This document shows positions 1 through 10,659 of a stretch of DNA of 64,000 nucleotides, piece by piece. A program made the translations under genes and the position numbers. The notes below the pieces were generated by a model, which made no database searches, was not told where the DNA came from, and was given only the letters and a program-made list of their open reading frames with translations. The number at the start of each line of letters is the position of its first letter. Position 1 is the stretch's first letter. This DNA is from Podarcis raffonei (Eukaryota; Chordata; Lepidosauria; Squamata; Lacertidae), in NCBI RefSeq assembly GCF_027172205.1, contig NC_070615.1, forward strand, positions 47,789,001 to 47,853,000, given 5' to 3'.

Positions 1-462
1 TGCTGGGTGCACTGGCTCAGAACATTTTAAACTGCACTTGTTTGTTAAGGCCTGCAGGAAGCTTTCAGATGTTCAAGCAAAATCCAGGGTGCCCCACAAA
101 AGGACAGAGCTGGAACAGTTCTTCTTTTCTGCGCTTCGAGGGCTTCCTAGCAGCCAACAAGAGCGGCAGGAGCAGCCCCCAGCTACTCCATGCCACCCAG
201 ATGAAGTCATCTCAGGCAGACCAGGTTGGCCAGAGCCCACGAAACTCGCCACCCTCACCTGCTGTGTGTTTGGATAACAGAACAGGGACAAGGTGCGCTG
301 GAGGAGCTTCCAGTTCCCTGGCCAAAACAGAACAAAATGTGACTTTTTGACACTGGGAGTTTGGCCAGTAAACATAGTTACATCCTACCCTAATCTCCAA
401 GAGGCGGGAGACTCCAGGGGTTCCTGGCGTTGGCATGAAAATCAATGGAGGCTGGTGTCTTT

Positions 463-541
463 AGAATCATAGAATTGTAGGGGGACCGCAAGGGTCATCT
501 TGTCCAACCCCTACAATGCAGGAATCTTTGGCCCAATGTTG
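463..541 (-). mobile_element. CR1-tailed SINE or CR1 3' fragment
   Basis: The minus strand reads gattcctgcattgtaggggt, then ggacaagatgacccttgcgg and ends attctatgattct, the 3' tail seen in 46531-46684 and in CR1. Confidence 0.6.
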
Positions 542-610
542 CATTCTGTGACCGACTGACTCTGAAAACTGTTGAGAATTCTGTTCCACCTTAAGGAACA
601 GGCATGGGAT

Positions 611-830
611 TGTTACGTGTCACATGTCTGTTTACATTCCAGCACAGTATGCTGGGAACTTCCGTTGTGTGTATAGCTTTTGCTTTTAGCTGTTCTCTCT
701 GAGATGACCAGAGACGACATGTTTCTTTGTCCTGATTTATGATTAATAAATCTATAGTTGTAGTATGCATCCACAAGCCTCACACCTATTCCGTGTGCGC
801 AGTTCGATCTGCTGATAGTGTGCCCTGGCT
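611..830 (+). mobile_element. LTR fossil fragment
   Basis: It starts TGTTACGTGTCACATG and carries GATTAATAAATC as a polyadenylation signal. The tail gcatccacaagcctcacacc resembles a U5 region. The 3' limit is not clear and no target duplication was found. It may be a truncated solo LTR. Confidence 0.5.
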
Positions 831-904
831 GAGTAAGCCCGGGTCGCTGATTTCTGTGGGAGCAGAGGTGATGGTCTTTGCACCGGGCTGCTGGAAGGAG
901 ACAA

Positions 905-1003
905 CCCAGCCGGGGCTAGCCAGCTGGCCTCCCGGCCCTCTGCATGTCGACAGAAACTTCTACATGCAGGGCAGCTGCTCTAGCACTGGGCTATGGCCCT
1001 TCC
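905..1003 (-). mobile_element. tRNA-derived SINE head fragment
   Basis: The minus strand has aagggccatagcccagtgct agagcagctg with ctgcatgtagaag, the 5' part of the same SINE family as 1008-1319. It is truncated after about 100 bases. Confidence 0.6.
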
Positions 1004-1007
1004 CCAA

Positions 1008-1319
1008 GCAAATGGAGCTGCCTTTTTCCAAGTCAGACCAGTGCTCCATTCTAGCTCAGTACTGCCTACCAGGCATGGCCAAAGTTGGCCCTTCAGCTGT
1101 TTTGGGACTACAACTCCCATCATCCCTAGCTATCAGGACCAGTGGTCAGGGATGATGGGAACTGTAGTCCCAAAACAGCTGGAGGGCCAACTTTGGCCAT
1201 GCCTGGTACACTGACTGGCAGCCAGGACTCTTCCCCACACCTACCTGGAGATGTTGGAGGTTGAAAATAGTACCTTCTGTGTGCAAGGCACTCTGCCACT
1301 CAGCTACAGCCCTTTCACT
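1008..1319 (-). mobile_element. tRNA-derived SINE split by the palindromic element
   Basis: The minus strand begins ggctgtagctgagtggcaga (A-box-like) and continues through tctccaggtaggtgtgggg and gccagtcagtgtac. It ends in the family tail ggtctgacttggaaaaaggc. Same family as 12166-12372. Confidence 0.75.
1069..1206 (+). mobile_element. Palindromic DNA transposon inside a SINE
   Basis: Ends CCAGGCATGGCCAAAG and CTTTGGCCATGCCTGG form a perfect inverted repeat, with TA on both sides (1067-1068, 1207-1208). The interior resembles 59381-59516, but the duplication is only 2-3 bp here rather than 8. Confidence 0.75.
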
Positions 1320-1909
1320 ACTGATATGATGTCATCAATATGCTCAGCATTGCCCAATCCCCAGCAGCCTGCTTGATTGGCAGCCGCTAGCGGGAAAGGC
1401 AGTGAAACTCTGAGTGTGGTGATGTCACTGGGCAGCTGCCAGAAAGGTTAAACAGAGAGAGAGAGATGGAAAGAGATTGTCAGGTGTTTGTCTGCTGTGG
1501 GGATGACCACACTTGCGCCATCACATGTTGCCTGAGCTTAATAATTCAAGGTTTATTTGTTACCATAACGGTTGATTACTGTTTACTGTAGATGGGGTGA
1601 ATGAGGTTGTTGGATGAACACGGGACCAGAGTCGTCTCAGGCCTGGGCTTTCCGCCCTGCGACACAAGGCAGTGGACCGCGAGAGACCGTGCAAAGGTCG
1701 AGAGCGAGGCAGGCCTTGGTAGCACAAGTCAGGAGCACCCTTAAGACGGTCCCTGGCGCTTATCCCTGCTTCACCCCAATGAACTCTGGGACCCAGGACA
1801 CTTTTTGCAAGAACATCCAACTCTCGTCAAATGTAACCACAGGTTTTCAAGGAGGTCCGGAGTGCTTTTGTGTTTGTTTTTTCTTAACATTGAATTAAGA
1901 AATTCATTT

Positions 1910-2566
1910 ATTTACCAGCTCCATCTAGTACTCAGGCTGAGACCCTACCTGCCCACAGGCTGTCTCACCAGAGTGGTGCATGCTCTGGTTATCTCCTGCT
2001 TGGACTACTGCAATGCGCTCTATGTGGGGCTACCTTTGAAGGTGACCCGGAAACTACAAGTAATCCAGAATGTGGCAGCTAGACTGGTGGCTGGGAATGG
2101 CTGCTGAGACTACGTAAAACCTGAAAGACCTTCATTGGCTCCCAGTACATTTCCGAGCACAATTCAAAGTGTTGGTGCTGACATTTAAAGCCCTAAATGG
2201 CCTTGGCCCAGAATACCTGAAGGAGCGTCTCCACCCCCATCGTTCAGCCTGGACACTCAGGTCCAGCACCCAGGGCCTTCTGGTGGTTCCCTCGCTGCAA
2301 GAAGCCAAGTTACAGGGAACCAGGCAGAGGGCCTTCTCGGTAGTGGCACCTGCCCTGTGGAACGCCCTCCCACCAGATGTCAAAGAGAAAAACAACTACC
2401 AGACTTTTAGAAGAGATCTAAAGGCAGCCCTGTTTAGGGAAGTATTTAATGTTTGACGGACTATTGTATTTTAATATTTTGTTGGAAGCCACCCAGAGTG
2501 GCTGGGGAAACCCAACCAGATGGGTGGGGTATAAATAATAAGTTGCTATTGTTGTTGTTATCCTTA
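1910..2566 (+). mobile_element. L2-like LINE 3' fragment
   Basis: Translations in more than one frame match L2 reverse-transcriptase C-termini: RVVHALVISCLDYCNALYVGL, then FKALNGLGPEYLKERLHPH and AFSVVAPALWNALPPDVKE. It ends ggctggggaaacccaaccag and a ttgttgtta tail. A frameshift near 2105 separates the frames. Confidence 0.85.
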
Positions 2567-2864
2567 CTTGCTATATATTTTAGAAGAATCATTTTTCTGT
2601 ATACATCCAGACACCGCTTAAGATACCTTCACCAGATATGGCACAAATTGGGCAGGCTTTTGTCGAGGTTTGAGGGGCAAAATGGCGGACTCGGCCTTCC
2701 ACAAATGAACTGATTTAGAAGCCTCTTCAGTTTCTTCCATCAAATTTGTCACAACGGCTCCTGAGATCAAGATGTATGCTTTGTCTGCGTTTAGATACCT
2801 GCCGTGACCTCCGGAATATAGCAGTTTCTCAGCCTGTAAGAATCCCACAAGTGGAACATGAGTC

Positions 2865-2990
2865 CGACATAAGAAAAGCCCGCTGGATCAGGCCAAGGGC
2901 TCACCTAGTCCAGCATCCTGTTCTCGCCGTGGCCAACCAGATGCCTGTGAGAAACCCGCAAGCAGAATTCGAACACAAGAGCACTCTGAG
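2865..2990 (-). mobile_element. CR1/L3-type LINE 3' end
   Basis: On the minus strand: gaacaggatgctggactagg, then cttggcctgatccagcgggc and ttcttatg. This is the usual 3' end of this CR1/L3 group. Confidence 0.7.
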
Positions 2991-3399
2991 GGAAGAAAAG
3001 AACTGTGTGAACACATGGTCCGTCCTGCACCTGCCAAAATAGCCTGGAGGGCTGGAGGACACTATTCTATTGCCAATGCCGAAGTCATCTTCTGTATGGG
3101 GAATGGGAGGAAGGTGGGTTTGGGTACCATCTTGCAGGCCGCAAATTGCCTTGGGCCGGCCCTACCGTTGGACAGTGTTAGAGGGGGCACTATGGCCGTG
3201 TTTGCATGCCCCGCCCTCCACTTCCATGTGTTGATTGGCCGTAGGTGTGTGTGCGTTTCAAGCCTACCCATGTGGGAGCCTTACACATGCAGACATTCTC
3301 TCCACGCGACCCGACACCCCCCGATTGATTTTCGCCCGGAGCATCAAAATAGCTGGAGCTGACCTAATCCTGCAGCTGTGACCTGGAGCTAGGGAACCT

Positions 3400-3990
3400 C
3401 TCTCTTTCTCTCTCTACACACACAATGTGTCGATGTTTATCCTTTCCAATTTGGGCCCAATTGTTCCCACGTCTCCCATGCTTGCACACCTTTAAGTAGA
3501 TTTTCCCAAAGAGACCGTCACAGCGAGGGACCCAAGCGCCAGGAAGCCAAATAACAATACAAGCCAATATTATTTCCCGTGCCTTTTGGACAAACACTCC
3601 GCTATAAAAAGGGTTTTCAAGCTGTCTCGTTCCCTCCTCCAGCAACACCCCACCTTGCGGAGCCCGTTCACGTGGCTCTCATTTCAGCCCGGCCAATTCT
3701 TCATTATCAATCTTGGCCGGCTTTGTAAATACACAGAGAATATCTCAATTGTTCCCGTATTAGAGACTGCGGAGCCCTGGCGGTGATGAGAAATTACAGG
3801 GGCAAGGGCGAAGCTATGCTGAAAGAAAACCGCTGTCTAAATAAAGGCCACGGATGCGCTCTTGTTTTCAAACATTTGTGGGTGAACGTTCCGCCTGCTA
3901 GCTGATAAACTGGAATGGCTGTGTTGGCCTTTTTGAACAGGAGTGTGTGTGTGTGTGTTATTTTCAGGCATGTGATCGGCGGGGAACATT
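3400..3990. other. Single-copy-looking block, candidate conserved noncoding DNA
   Basis: No known repeat is recognised apart from a (CT)n and a (GT)n run. Composition is mixed with intact-looking motif-rich stretches (for example ctttgtaaatacacagagaa and ctgtctaaataaaggccacg). No coding frame of note. Confidence 0.3.
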
Positions 3991-4056
3991 TAATCTTGTT
4001 CTCCAACAAATCCTTTTCATACCTGCAAAAGGAGAACTGGAAATGACATCTGTATG

Positions 4057-4289
4057 CAGTGCTTTTTTGTGTGGGGGGGACCAGGGGTACGCATACCCCT
4101 AAACATTTTGTGAATCTAACGGGAGAAGAAATTAAAAATCTTTAAAAATTTAGTTTCTTCTCTAGCATGGTGAATTGTCAGTTTGGTTGCTACCCCCGAT
4201 GGCGGCTTCCTTTTCTTTCCCCTTGTTTCCTGAGTCTCAGACGGAAGCAAGAGTACCCCTAAACATTTTTTTATAGAAAGAAAGCCCTG
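4057..4289 (+). mobile_element. hAT-type non-autonomous element, 233 bp
   Basis: Ends CAGTGCTTTTTTGTG and AAAGAAAGCCCTG, with a perfect 8-bp duplication TCTGTATG (4049-4056, 4290-4297). It contains two copies of acccctaaacatttt near its ends. Confidence 0.85.
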
Positions 4290-4481
4290 TCTGTATGAAC
4301 TAGGACAAGAGCATGTGAGTCTAAGCTGACTTCAGCTATATGTATTAGTGAAGGCATCTCCCTTTAAAATGTTACTGGAAATTTTAGTGCAAGAAACAAA
4401 CCCTGCTTTGTGAAATTGGGCATGGCCACAGAAGAAGTGAATAGGAAACAGTTTTCCTCCATCTCTCCTAACACTCAAATA

Positions 4482-4986
4482 CAGTGGTACCTTGGGTCTC
4501 AGATGCCTTGGTACTCAAACAACTTGGAACCCAAACACTGCAAACCCAGAACTAAGTATTCCGGTCTGCGAACTTTTTTCAGAAGCTGAACGTGCTCCAT
4601 TTTGAGTGTTACGCTTCCAATTTGAGTTCCACACTTCCATTTTGAGTGTTATGCTGAGGTCTGTCTGTTTTTGCTATTTATTTTGTGTTTTTGTTTTTGC
4701 AGCTCTTTTTGTTTTGTGACTGTGTGGAACCAGTTCAGCTACTGATTGATTGATTGATTGTGTGACTGTAGTACATTGTTTATTGCTTTCATTTTATGGA
4801 TCAATAGTCTTGTTAGATAGCAAAATTCATGTTATATTGCTGTTCTAGGGGTTGTTTTTAAAAGTCTGGAACGGATTAATCCGTTTTGCATTACTTTCTA
4901 TGGGAAAGCGTGCCTTGGTTTTGGAACGCTTTGGTTTTGGAATGGACTTCCGGAACGGATTAAGTTTGAGAACCAAGGTACCGCTG
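4482..4986 (-). mobile_element. Non-autonomous Tc1/mariner (Tigger-like) element, ~505 bp
   Basis: Flanked by TA (4480-4481, 4987-4988) with inverted ends CAGTGGTACCTTGGG and GAACCAAGGTACCGCTG. It carries a (TGAT)n run. A near-complete copy of the family also seen at 12436 and 30362. It lacks transposase. Confidence 0.85.
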
Positions 4987-4988
4987 TA

Positions 4989-5296
4989 TCTCAAGAGCTG
5001 TCACATAGAAGATGGAGCAAGCTTGTTTTCTCCTGCTCTGGAGAGTAGGACATGAAACAACAGCTTCAAGTCACAAGGGAGGAAGTCCCAACTAAACATG
5101 AGGAAGAATTTTCTGACACTAAGAACTGTTCAACAGTGGAACAAACTCCAATGAGAGGTGTTGGACTCTCCTTCCTTTGAGGTTTTTAAGCAGAGGCTGG
5201 ATGGTCACCTCTCAAGGATGCTTTAGGTGAGATTCCTACATTGCAGGGGGTTGATCCTTAAGGTCCTTTCCAACTTCACCATTCTATGATTCTATG
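4989..5296 (+). mobile_element. CR1 LINE 3' end
   Basis: Contains the conserved end of CR1 ORF2 and UTR: catgaggaagaattttctga, ttaagcagaggctggatggt, and cattctatgattctatg. Directly downstream of the mariner-type element at 4482. Confidence 0.85.
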
Positions 5297-5298
5297 CT

Positions 5299-5672
5299 TA
5301 AAGGTAAAGGTAAAGCGACCCCTGACTGTTAGGTCCAGTTGCGGACGACTCTGGGGTTGCGGCGCTCATCTCGCTTTACTGGCCGAGGGAGCTGACGTTT
5401 GTCCGGAGACAGTTTTTCCAGGTCATGTGGCCAGCATGACTAAGCCGCTTCTGGCGAACCAGAGCAGCACACAGGAACACCGTTTACCTTCCCACTGGAG
5501 TGGTACCTATTTATCTACTTGCACTTTGACGTGCTTTCGAACTGCTAGGTTGGCAAGAGCTGGAACCGAACAACGGGAGCTCACCGCACCGCGGGGATTC
5601 GAACCGCTGACCTTCTGATCAGCAAGCCCAAGAGGCTCAGTGGTTTAGACCACAGCGCCACCCGCGTCCCGC
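5299..5672 (-). mobile_element. Long tRNA-derived SINE (gggacgcgggtggcgctgtg type)
   Basis: The minus strand starts ggacgcgggtggcgctgtgg (A-box region), has the B-box ggttcgaatcccc, the body aagtagataaataggtacca, and an A/T-rich tttacctttacc tail. It is one of eight copies in the window. No standard family name could be assigned with confidence. Confidence 0.88.
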
Positions 5673-5692
5673 AATTCTGTGCTTAGACCCAT

Positions 5693-5990
5693 TTAAAGCA
5701 CTATGATGCCACTTTAAACAGTCACAGCTCCCCCCCAAAAAAAAATAATCCTGGGAACTGTAGTTGGTTAAGGGTGCTGATAGTTTACAAGACCCCCCTT
5801 TCCCTCCCAGAACTACAATTCCCAGAGCCGTTTAACCACCAATCCCACTTCCTAGGGAACTCTGGGAACTGTAGTCCAGGGAGGGGACTAGGGACCTCCC
5901 CAAAAGTCTCAGCTCCCATGATTCTTTATGGGAAGCCATGACTGCTTAAAGTGCTATCATGGTGCTTTAATTGCATGGTGTGAATGTGGA
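5693..5990. mobile_element. Palindromic short DNA-transposon-like repeat
   Basis: It starts atttaaagcactatgatgcc and ends as the near-complement agtgctatcatggtgcttta. The inside has several gggaactgtagt / actacaattccc pairs. Related copies lie at 13370-13490, 20685-20910, 21555-21965 and 31405-31560. Confidence 0.6.
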
Positions 5991-5992
5991 CC

Positions 5993-6117
5993 AGGGATGA
6001 GGAAGTTGTGGCCTTGCAGGTGTTTCTGGACTACAGATCCCATCATCCCTGACTTTGGGTTGTGCTGGCTGGGGCTGATGAGACATGGAGTTCAACAACA
6101 ACTGGGGACCACCAGTA
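5993..6117. mobile_element. hAT-like palindromic repeat fragment
   Basis: ccagggatgaggaagttgtg, gactacagatcccatcatcc and gttcaacaacaactggggac follow the layout of the ctccagatgttggactaca repeat group. Ends are diverged. Confidence 0.5.
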
Positions 6118-6264
6118 TCCCCATCAGCCGTTGAAATCTGTGGGACAAGTAAGTACCTTTGATCTCAGTAGGTCTACTCTAAGCAATTCAAAGCAGTGGC
6201 TCGTCGCACCAACAGGTGTCGCCAGCCAAGAGAAGGTGAAGGCAAGACAGAGTGTTTCATAGTA

Positions 6265-6524
6265 CCGTATTTTTTGCTCTATAAGATGCACCAGACCATA
6301 AGACGCACCTAGTTTCTGGAGGAGGAAAACAAGGGGGGGGGGAATCTGAATCTCAGAAGCCAGAACAACAAGAGGGATCGCTGCACAGCGAAAGCAGCCA
6401 TCCCTCTTGCTGTTCTGGCTTCTGGGATAGCTGCGCAGCCTGCATTCGCTCCATAAGACGCACACACATTTCCCCTTACTTTTTAGGAGGGAAAAAGTGA
6501 GTCTTGTAGAGCAAAAAAATACGG
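6265..6524 (+). mobile_element. Non-autonomous DNA transposon with CCGTATTTTT ends, 260 bp
   Basis: Ends CCGTATTTTTTGCTC and GAGCAAAAAAATACGG with TA on each side (6263-6264, 6525-6526). Internal ataagacgcac repeats and a palindromic core (gccagaacaa...ttgctgttctggc). Related to 28359-28832. Confidence 0.82.
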
Positions 6525-6639
6525 TAATTTTGGACAAGAGTGTAGGAAATTTACCAGACATTGTACGCTATCTCTCCCTCGCTCCTACCCTTGTGGCTTT
6601 TGGAAGCCAGTGACAAAAGTTTCCCAGGAAGTCCTAGCA

Positions 6640-6800
6640 GGGGGTTCACAACAATGAATGGTGAGTTAAGCATTAATTACATGCTGAAGAAATTACAGTC
6701 ATCCACCAGCTGATAAGGGTTTGCAAATATTTGGGCAAATGAAAGGCTGAGGAGGAGATATTACATAACCAAATAAAAGGAAGGACGCGGTTCTCAGTTT
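6640..6800. other. Single-copy-looking block, candidate conserved noncoding DNA
   Basis: Contains gagttaagcattaattacat (homeobox-type TAAT cores), ccagctgataagggtttgca (E-box beside a GATA site) and catttgcccaaa-like pairs on the minus strand. 7060-7290 just beyond shows nothing recognisable. Confidence 0.3.
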
Positions 6801-7295
6801 ATTTGTGTTCGAACAATTCAGAGATATCGGAACTCAACGTGAGAAAAGCCTTGCCGTATCAGAGCAAGGTCAAAAGCCTTTGTTTCTCCACAGAGCCAGT
6901 CAGGTGCTTTTCGAGAGAAACAGAGAAGAGTAGAAAGGTGGCTTGTATATTTAGATTTCCTTTGTTTGTTACCTGTATGCACCACCGTTCCATTGAAAAA
7001 AGGCCCAAGGCAGTTTGCAACCGTAAAATCCGCAACAGACAATAACCAATCCACATAACACAGTGTTATAAGAATTTTAAGGTCTCAAATATAGAATAAA
7101 TATTCATATCTAAATATATGAACCATGTGTCTGAAACAGTATGAGAGAGCAATCCTGAAGCCCTTTTGACTCTCCCAATGTTCTCAAATATTCCTCTGCA
7201 GTAAGGGAGGAAAATGAGGAAAACCTTCCTTCCCATTGTCTTTTTGCTTGCAAATCCTGTTTTAAAGGTGCATTTGTGTATGAATAGGGTGAGCC

Positions 7296-7725
7296 TGTGA
7301 CCTGGACTCAGGAACTAAAGTATTAACCATCACAAAAGAATAGTCAGGCTGCCCAGGTAATGCAATCAGTGACCATTATTAGGTATCCTGGCAGATAGGA
7401 TTTCTGCTGTAGACTGCCTCCTTCTGTGATGTATGCATGATGTGTGCTTTTGGGGGGGGTCTTGGGCTACACTGTGGGCAATTTCAAAAGACTATATAAG
7501 GACTTGCGCACCATTGTTCAGGGTTCTCCTCCCTCCTGCGTGTGGTGAGTGGGGACCCTGTTGCAACAGTTTACTAAAGATCAGGCTTACTAGCCACTTT
7601 GCTTCTCAATATACTCTGGCTGGTCTGCTTTCTTCTACTAATAGGGAACCACTTAAGGACTCTATTCAGGCTCCAGAATACCCCATAAGGGAAAGGGAGC
7701 AGTTTTTCTTATAACGGTCACCAAT
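7296..7725 (+). mobile_element. Probable degraded LTR fossil
   Basis: Starts near TGTGACCTGG and ends near GGTCACCA. Between them lie a promoter-like GACTATATAAGG (about 7490-7501) and a leader-like stretch resembling R/U5. There is no clear target duplication. Family and exact ends are uncertain. Confidence 0.42.
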
Positions 7726-8083
7726 AACACAAATAACAGCAGGCGCGAAATCAGGAAAAGTGAGTTAGAATCCTAATTTACTTAAGAACACAGAGAGCAG
7801 AAGAAAAGAGAAAGTCTTCTGTGGAGAAGGGGGGTGTTCAGGAGAACTTCTTTCACACCCTTCTTCCTTGCTCAACTGCTGCACAACACTAGACGTTGCT
7901 GAGACAGGACTGTGAACCTGCCGGGAAGGTGGACTTGGGGGAGCACATATTTGTTTGAGACTCTATTCTGCCATGCGATGCCCAAAATCAAAACACCCTG
8001 CTTGTCCTGGACTGGTTGGATGCAGAGGAGCGGTGGGAAGAACCAGCTGGGGAATCCCCAAGGGAAAAAGGCTCAGAGCCAAG

Positions 8084-8165
8084 GTGATACAACCTTTAGA
8101 ACACACCTGAAGGCAGCCCTGCCTAGGGAAGTTTTTTAATGTTTCATATTTTATTATGTTTTTAG
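8084..8165 (+). mobile_element. L2 3' fragment
   Basis: ttagaacacacctgaaggca, gccctgcctagggaag and ttttaatgttt match the end of the L2 ORF and UTR at 2405-2455. No tail remains. Confidence 0.65.
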
Positions 8166-8402
8166 GGCTGAGCACAAAAGTGCCAAAATAAGCTTAGGGC
8201 TTATAATCTTCAAATGGAGAACTACTTAGCCCTTAGTCCACGCCGATCGGATTTTTAGAATTGATTCCTTAGAACTGGATTTTTGATCAAGATGCCAACC
8301 AAGACATCATTGCTGCCCGTTACTCTACTTGGTAGCCCCAAATTAACACCACTCACTCAAGGCCCCGTTACCTTGAGACTCTGACCTTCTCACAACTACG
8401 CA

Positions 8403-8637
8403 GGGCCGTTCCGGAGCCCTGTTCGCATCTAGAAGCAAACATAACCAGCGGCGGCACATTTATGCACGCCTGTGTCGCTTTTTGCCGCTTCTGCGCATGC
8501 GCGTGATGCCATTTTGAGCGACTGCGCATGCATGAGCAGCAACACCCGGAAGTAACGCACTCCGTTGCTTCCGGGTTGCCGCGGAGAGCAACTCGAACGC
8601 GCTCATCCCGAAGCACATTCAACCCAAGGTATGACTG
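8403..8637 (-). mobile_element. Mariner-type element, one end lost, joined to Bov-B
   Basis: The right end CCAAGGTATGACTG is followed by TA and then Bov-B sequence. The interior has GCGCATGCGC and CCGGAAGTAACGC blocks of the type seen at 12532. The left terminal repeat could not be found. Confidence 0.6.
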
Positions 8638-8800
8638 TAGTGATGTATGGAAGTGAGAGCTGGACCATCAAGAAGGCTGGTGGCCAAAGAATGGATGCTT
8701 TTGAATTCTGGTGCTGGAGGAGACTCTTGAGAGTCCCATGGACTGCAAGAAGATCAAACCGATCCATTCTGAAGGAAATCAGCCCTGAGTGCTCACAACG
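8638..8800 (+). mobile_element. Bov-B LINE fragment
   Basis: Encodes VMYGSESWTIKKAGG then DAFEFWCWRRLLRVPWTARR, the C-terminal part of Bov-B ORF2. It begins at the TA edge of the element ending at 8637 and stops near 8800. Confidence 0.85.
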
Positions 8801-9045
8801 TCTATATATTACCCACCAGGGAGCCAGATTTGCGCTGGCAGCCAAGAAGCTCCATTTCAGGTTTGTGAATGCATTCCAATTTAAAAATTTAATGTTGCAC
8901 ATTTCTTTTTATGTCATAAACAGGCTACGTTGTATGATCTTAGAGGAAAGTTTTCCTTTTATTCTCTGTTGTCCATTGTAAAGGCCTTTGGCTATATATA
9001 ATAAAATTGACCAGACAGAGGTTTGCTCCATTTAAAAAAAAAGGT

Positions 9046-9122
9046 TTTATATAAATTTGAAGCTGCCCAGAGTAGCTGGGGCAACCCAGCCAGATGAGTG
9101 GGGTATTACTGATTATTATTAC
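9046..9122 (+). mobile_element. L2 3' tail
   Basis: gaagctgcccagagtagctg and ccagatgagtggggtattac with a TTA-rich end. Only the last ~75 bases of the element. Confidence 0.75.
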
Positions 9123-9562
9123 GGAACAGGGTGTTCCTGTTTTCATCGGAGAAATATTGGATTTGTTATGTGGGCCCACCTGTGTGAGCCACGAGACTCG
9201 AGACGATGAACGTCCTTGAGTGGGGCTCATTTCGTCTAGCCAAGGCTGGAGCTTGTATGGAAGAATTTTGCTTTACAGGAGTCAGAATCGTCTGGTGGGA
9301 GGATTTGGCTGAGGGAGTGATCTGTTTTCCTGGAGCTTATCTGGCCTGTGTTTTCTTGGCTGACCAGGCCAGCTGCTGCTCTCATCGGAAGGAGCTGATA
9401 GAGACGAGTTGTGACTATTATGTGCCGGTCGAAGTGCCTTTGGGAAGATTGCAGTCCATTGCAAAATCAGCTCAGGGCCGGCCAGATGTGGTTCTCTAAG
9501 TGCAAACAAGGGAAGGGGCAGTTAAAGGGAAAGATCTGGGACTAGGCTACAGGAGCAAGGAT

Positions 9563-9880
9563 CAGTGCTGGATTTACATATAAATAAATAAACTATAGCT
9601 TAGGGCCCCATTCTCTTGGGGGCCCAAAAAAAATTTAAAGGGAAAAAAACTGGATGTACATTTCCAAAATATAAGATAAAAAAACCATTACTTAGATAAA
9701 ATACCTATTTTGTTATATGCAAATGGCTTTAGATATCTATTGGGTCCATAAACTACCATATAGCATATATTCAACACAAAAAACAGCGACCATTTGTTGT
9801 TGACAAAGGACAGCTGGACATAGAAAGGGCCCCATTACCTTCAGTAGCTTAGGGCCTCGTCAAACCTCAATCTGGCCCTG
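9563..9880 (+). mobile_element. hAT-type non-autonomous element, 318 bp
   Basis: Ends CAGTGCTGGATTTAC and AATCTGGCCCTG, with the perfect 8-bp duplication GCAAGGAT (9555-9562, 9881-9888). The second copy is at 56888-57212. Confidence 0.85.
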
Positions 9881-9985
9881 GCAAGGATAAATACCCTTTA
9901 AGGACAGTGTCAATAGCAAGTTTAGGGGGCTAGGGCCAAGCAGGAGGCAGAGCTTGACGCAGAATGAGAAATTAGCTAGAGGAGA

Positions 9986-10450
9986 GGAAGTGTGGTGTAG
10001 TGGTTAGTGTTAAGTTGTGGGCGAACATATCAGATGACACAGCGATTCTTCAAACAGCTCTTCTTTATTCTGAGGCCAGAACTGAACTGAACTGAAGGGC
10101 TCAGTCAGCCTGCTTATATAGAGCTCCAGTACCTTGTTACTGTAACAACTTTCTAAAACTATCCAATCACTGAATGTCACTTTCGATCCTTCATTTGCAT
10201 ACAAACTATCCAATCACTGAACGTCACTTTCGATCCTTCATTTGCATAACTATATACAGTATCCCCCTGCTGGCCCAGGGTGAGAACTTCAGTACATAAC
10301 AGTTAGAGTGTCAGACTAGGTTCTGGGAGACCCAGGTTTGAATCCCCGCACAGCCAGTGCACTGGCTTTCCTTGGAAGCTAATCACTGCCCCTCACCTAC
10401 CTACAAGGTTGTTGTAGGGATTAAATGAGGAGGGGAAGAACCACGTACAG
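9986..10450 (+). mobile_element. Sauria-type tRNA-derived SINE, split by the solo LTR
   Basis: The halves 9986-10007 and 10302-10450 join into the standard head gtgtggtgtagtggttag... with a B-box-like segment ggtttgaatccccgc, then gttgttgtagggattaaatg and gaaccacgtac. The SINE predates the LTR insertion. Confidence 0.85.
10008..10301 (-). mobile_element. Solo LTR fossil inserted in a Sauria SINE
   Basis: This is a 294-bp element with ends TGTTA and TAACA and a 5-bp duplication GTTAG (10003-10007, 10302-10306). On the minus strand it has CTATATAAGCAGGCTG (promoter-like) and GAATAAAGAAGAG (polyadenylation). A 47-bp unit is tandemly repeated at 10156-10202 and 10203-10249, each with the octamer ATGCAAAT. 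It looks whole as an LTR, with no internal region. Confidence 0.85.
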
Positions 10451-10659
10451 AATTCCAGCCAGGCAACTGAGGAAGATTTGGAGCAGAAGTGGCAAAGGGT
10501 GTGGTTCGGGGAGAGTTTTGAGGGCCGGACTGAGAAGTCTGGAGGGCCACATTCAAGCTTGTGGAACCTGGTTTTAGAGCCACCAGACAAGTTTTTAAAA
10601 ATTAAAAATTAAAAAATCAAGGTTGTAGAGAAAGAGGGGAGAGGGGAGCAATTTGTTTT

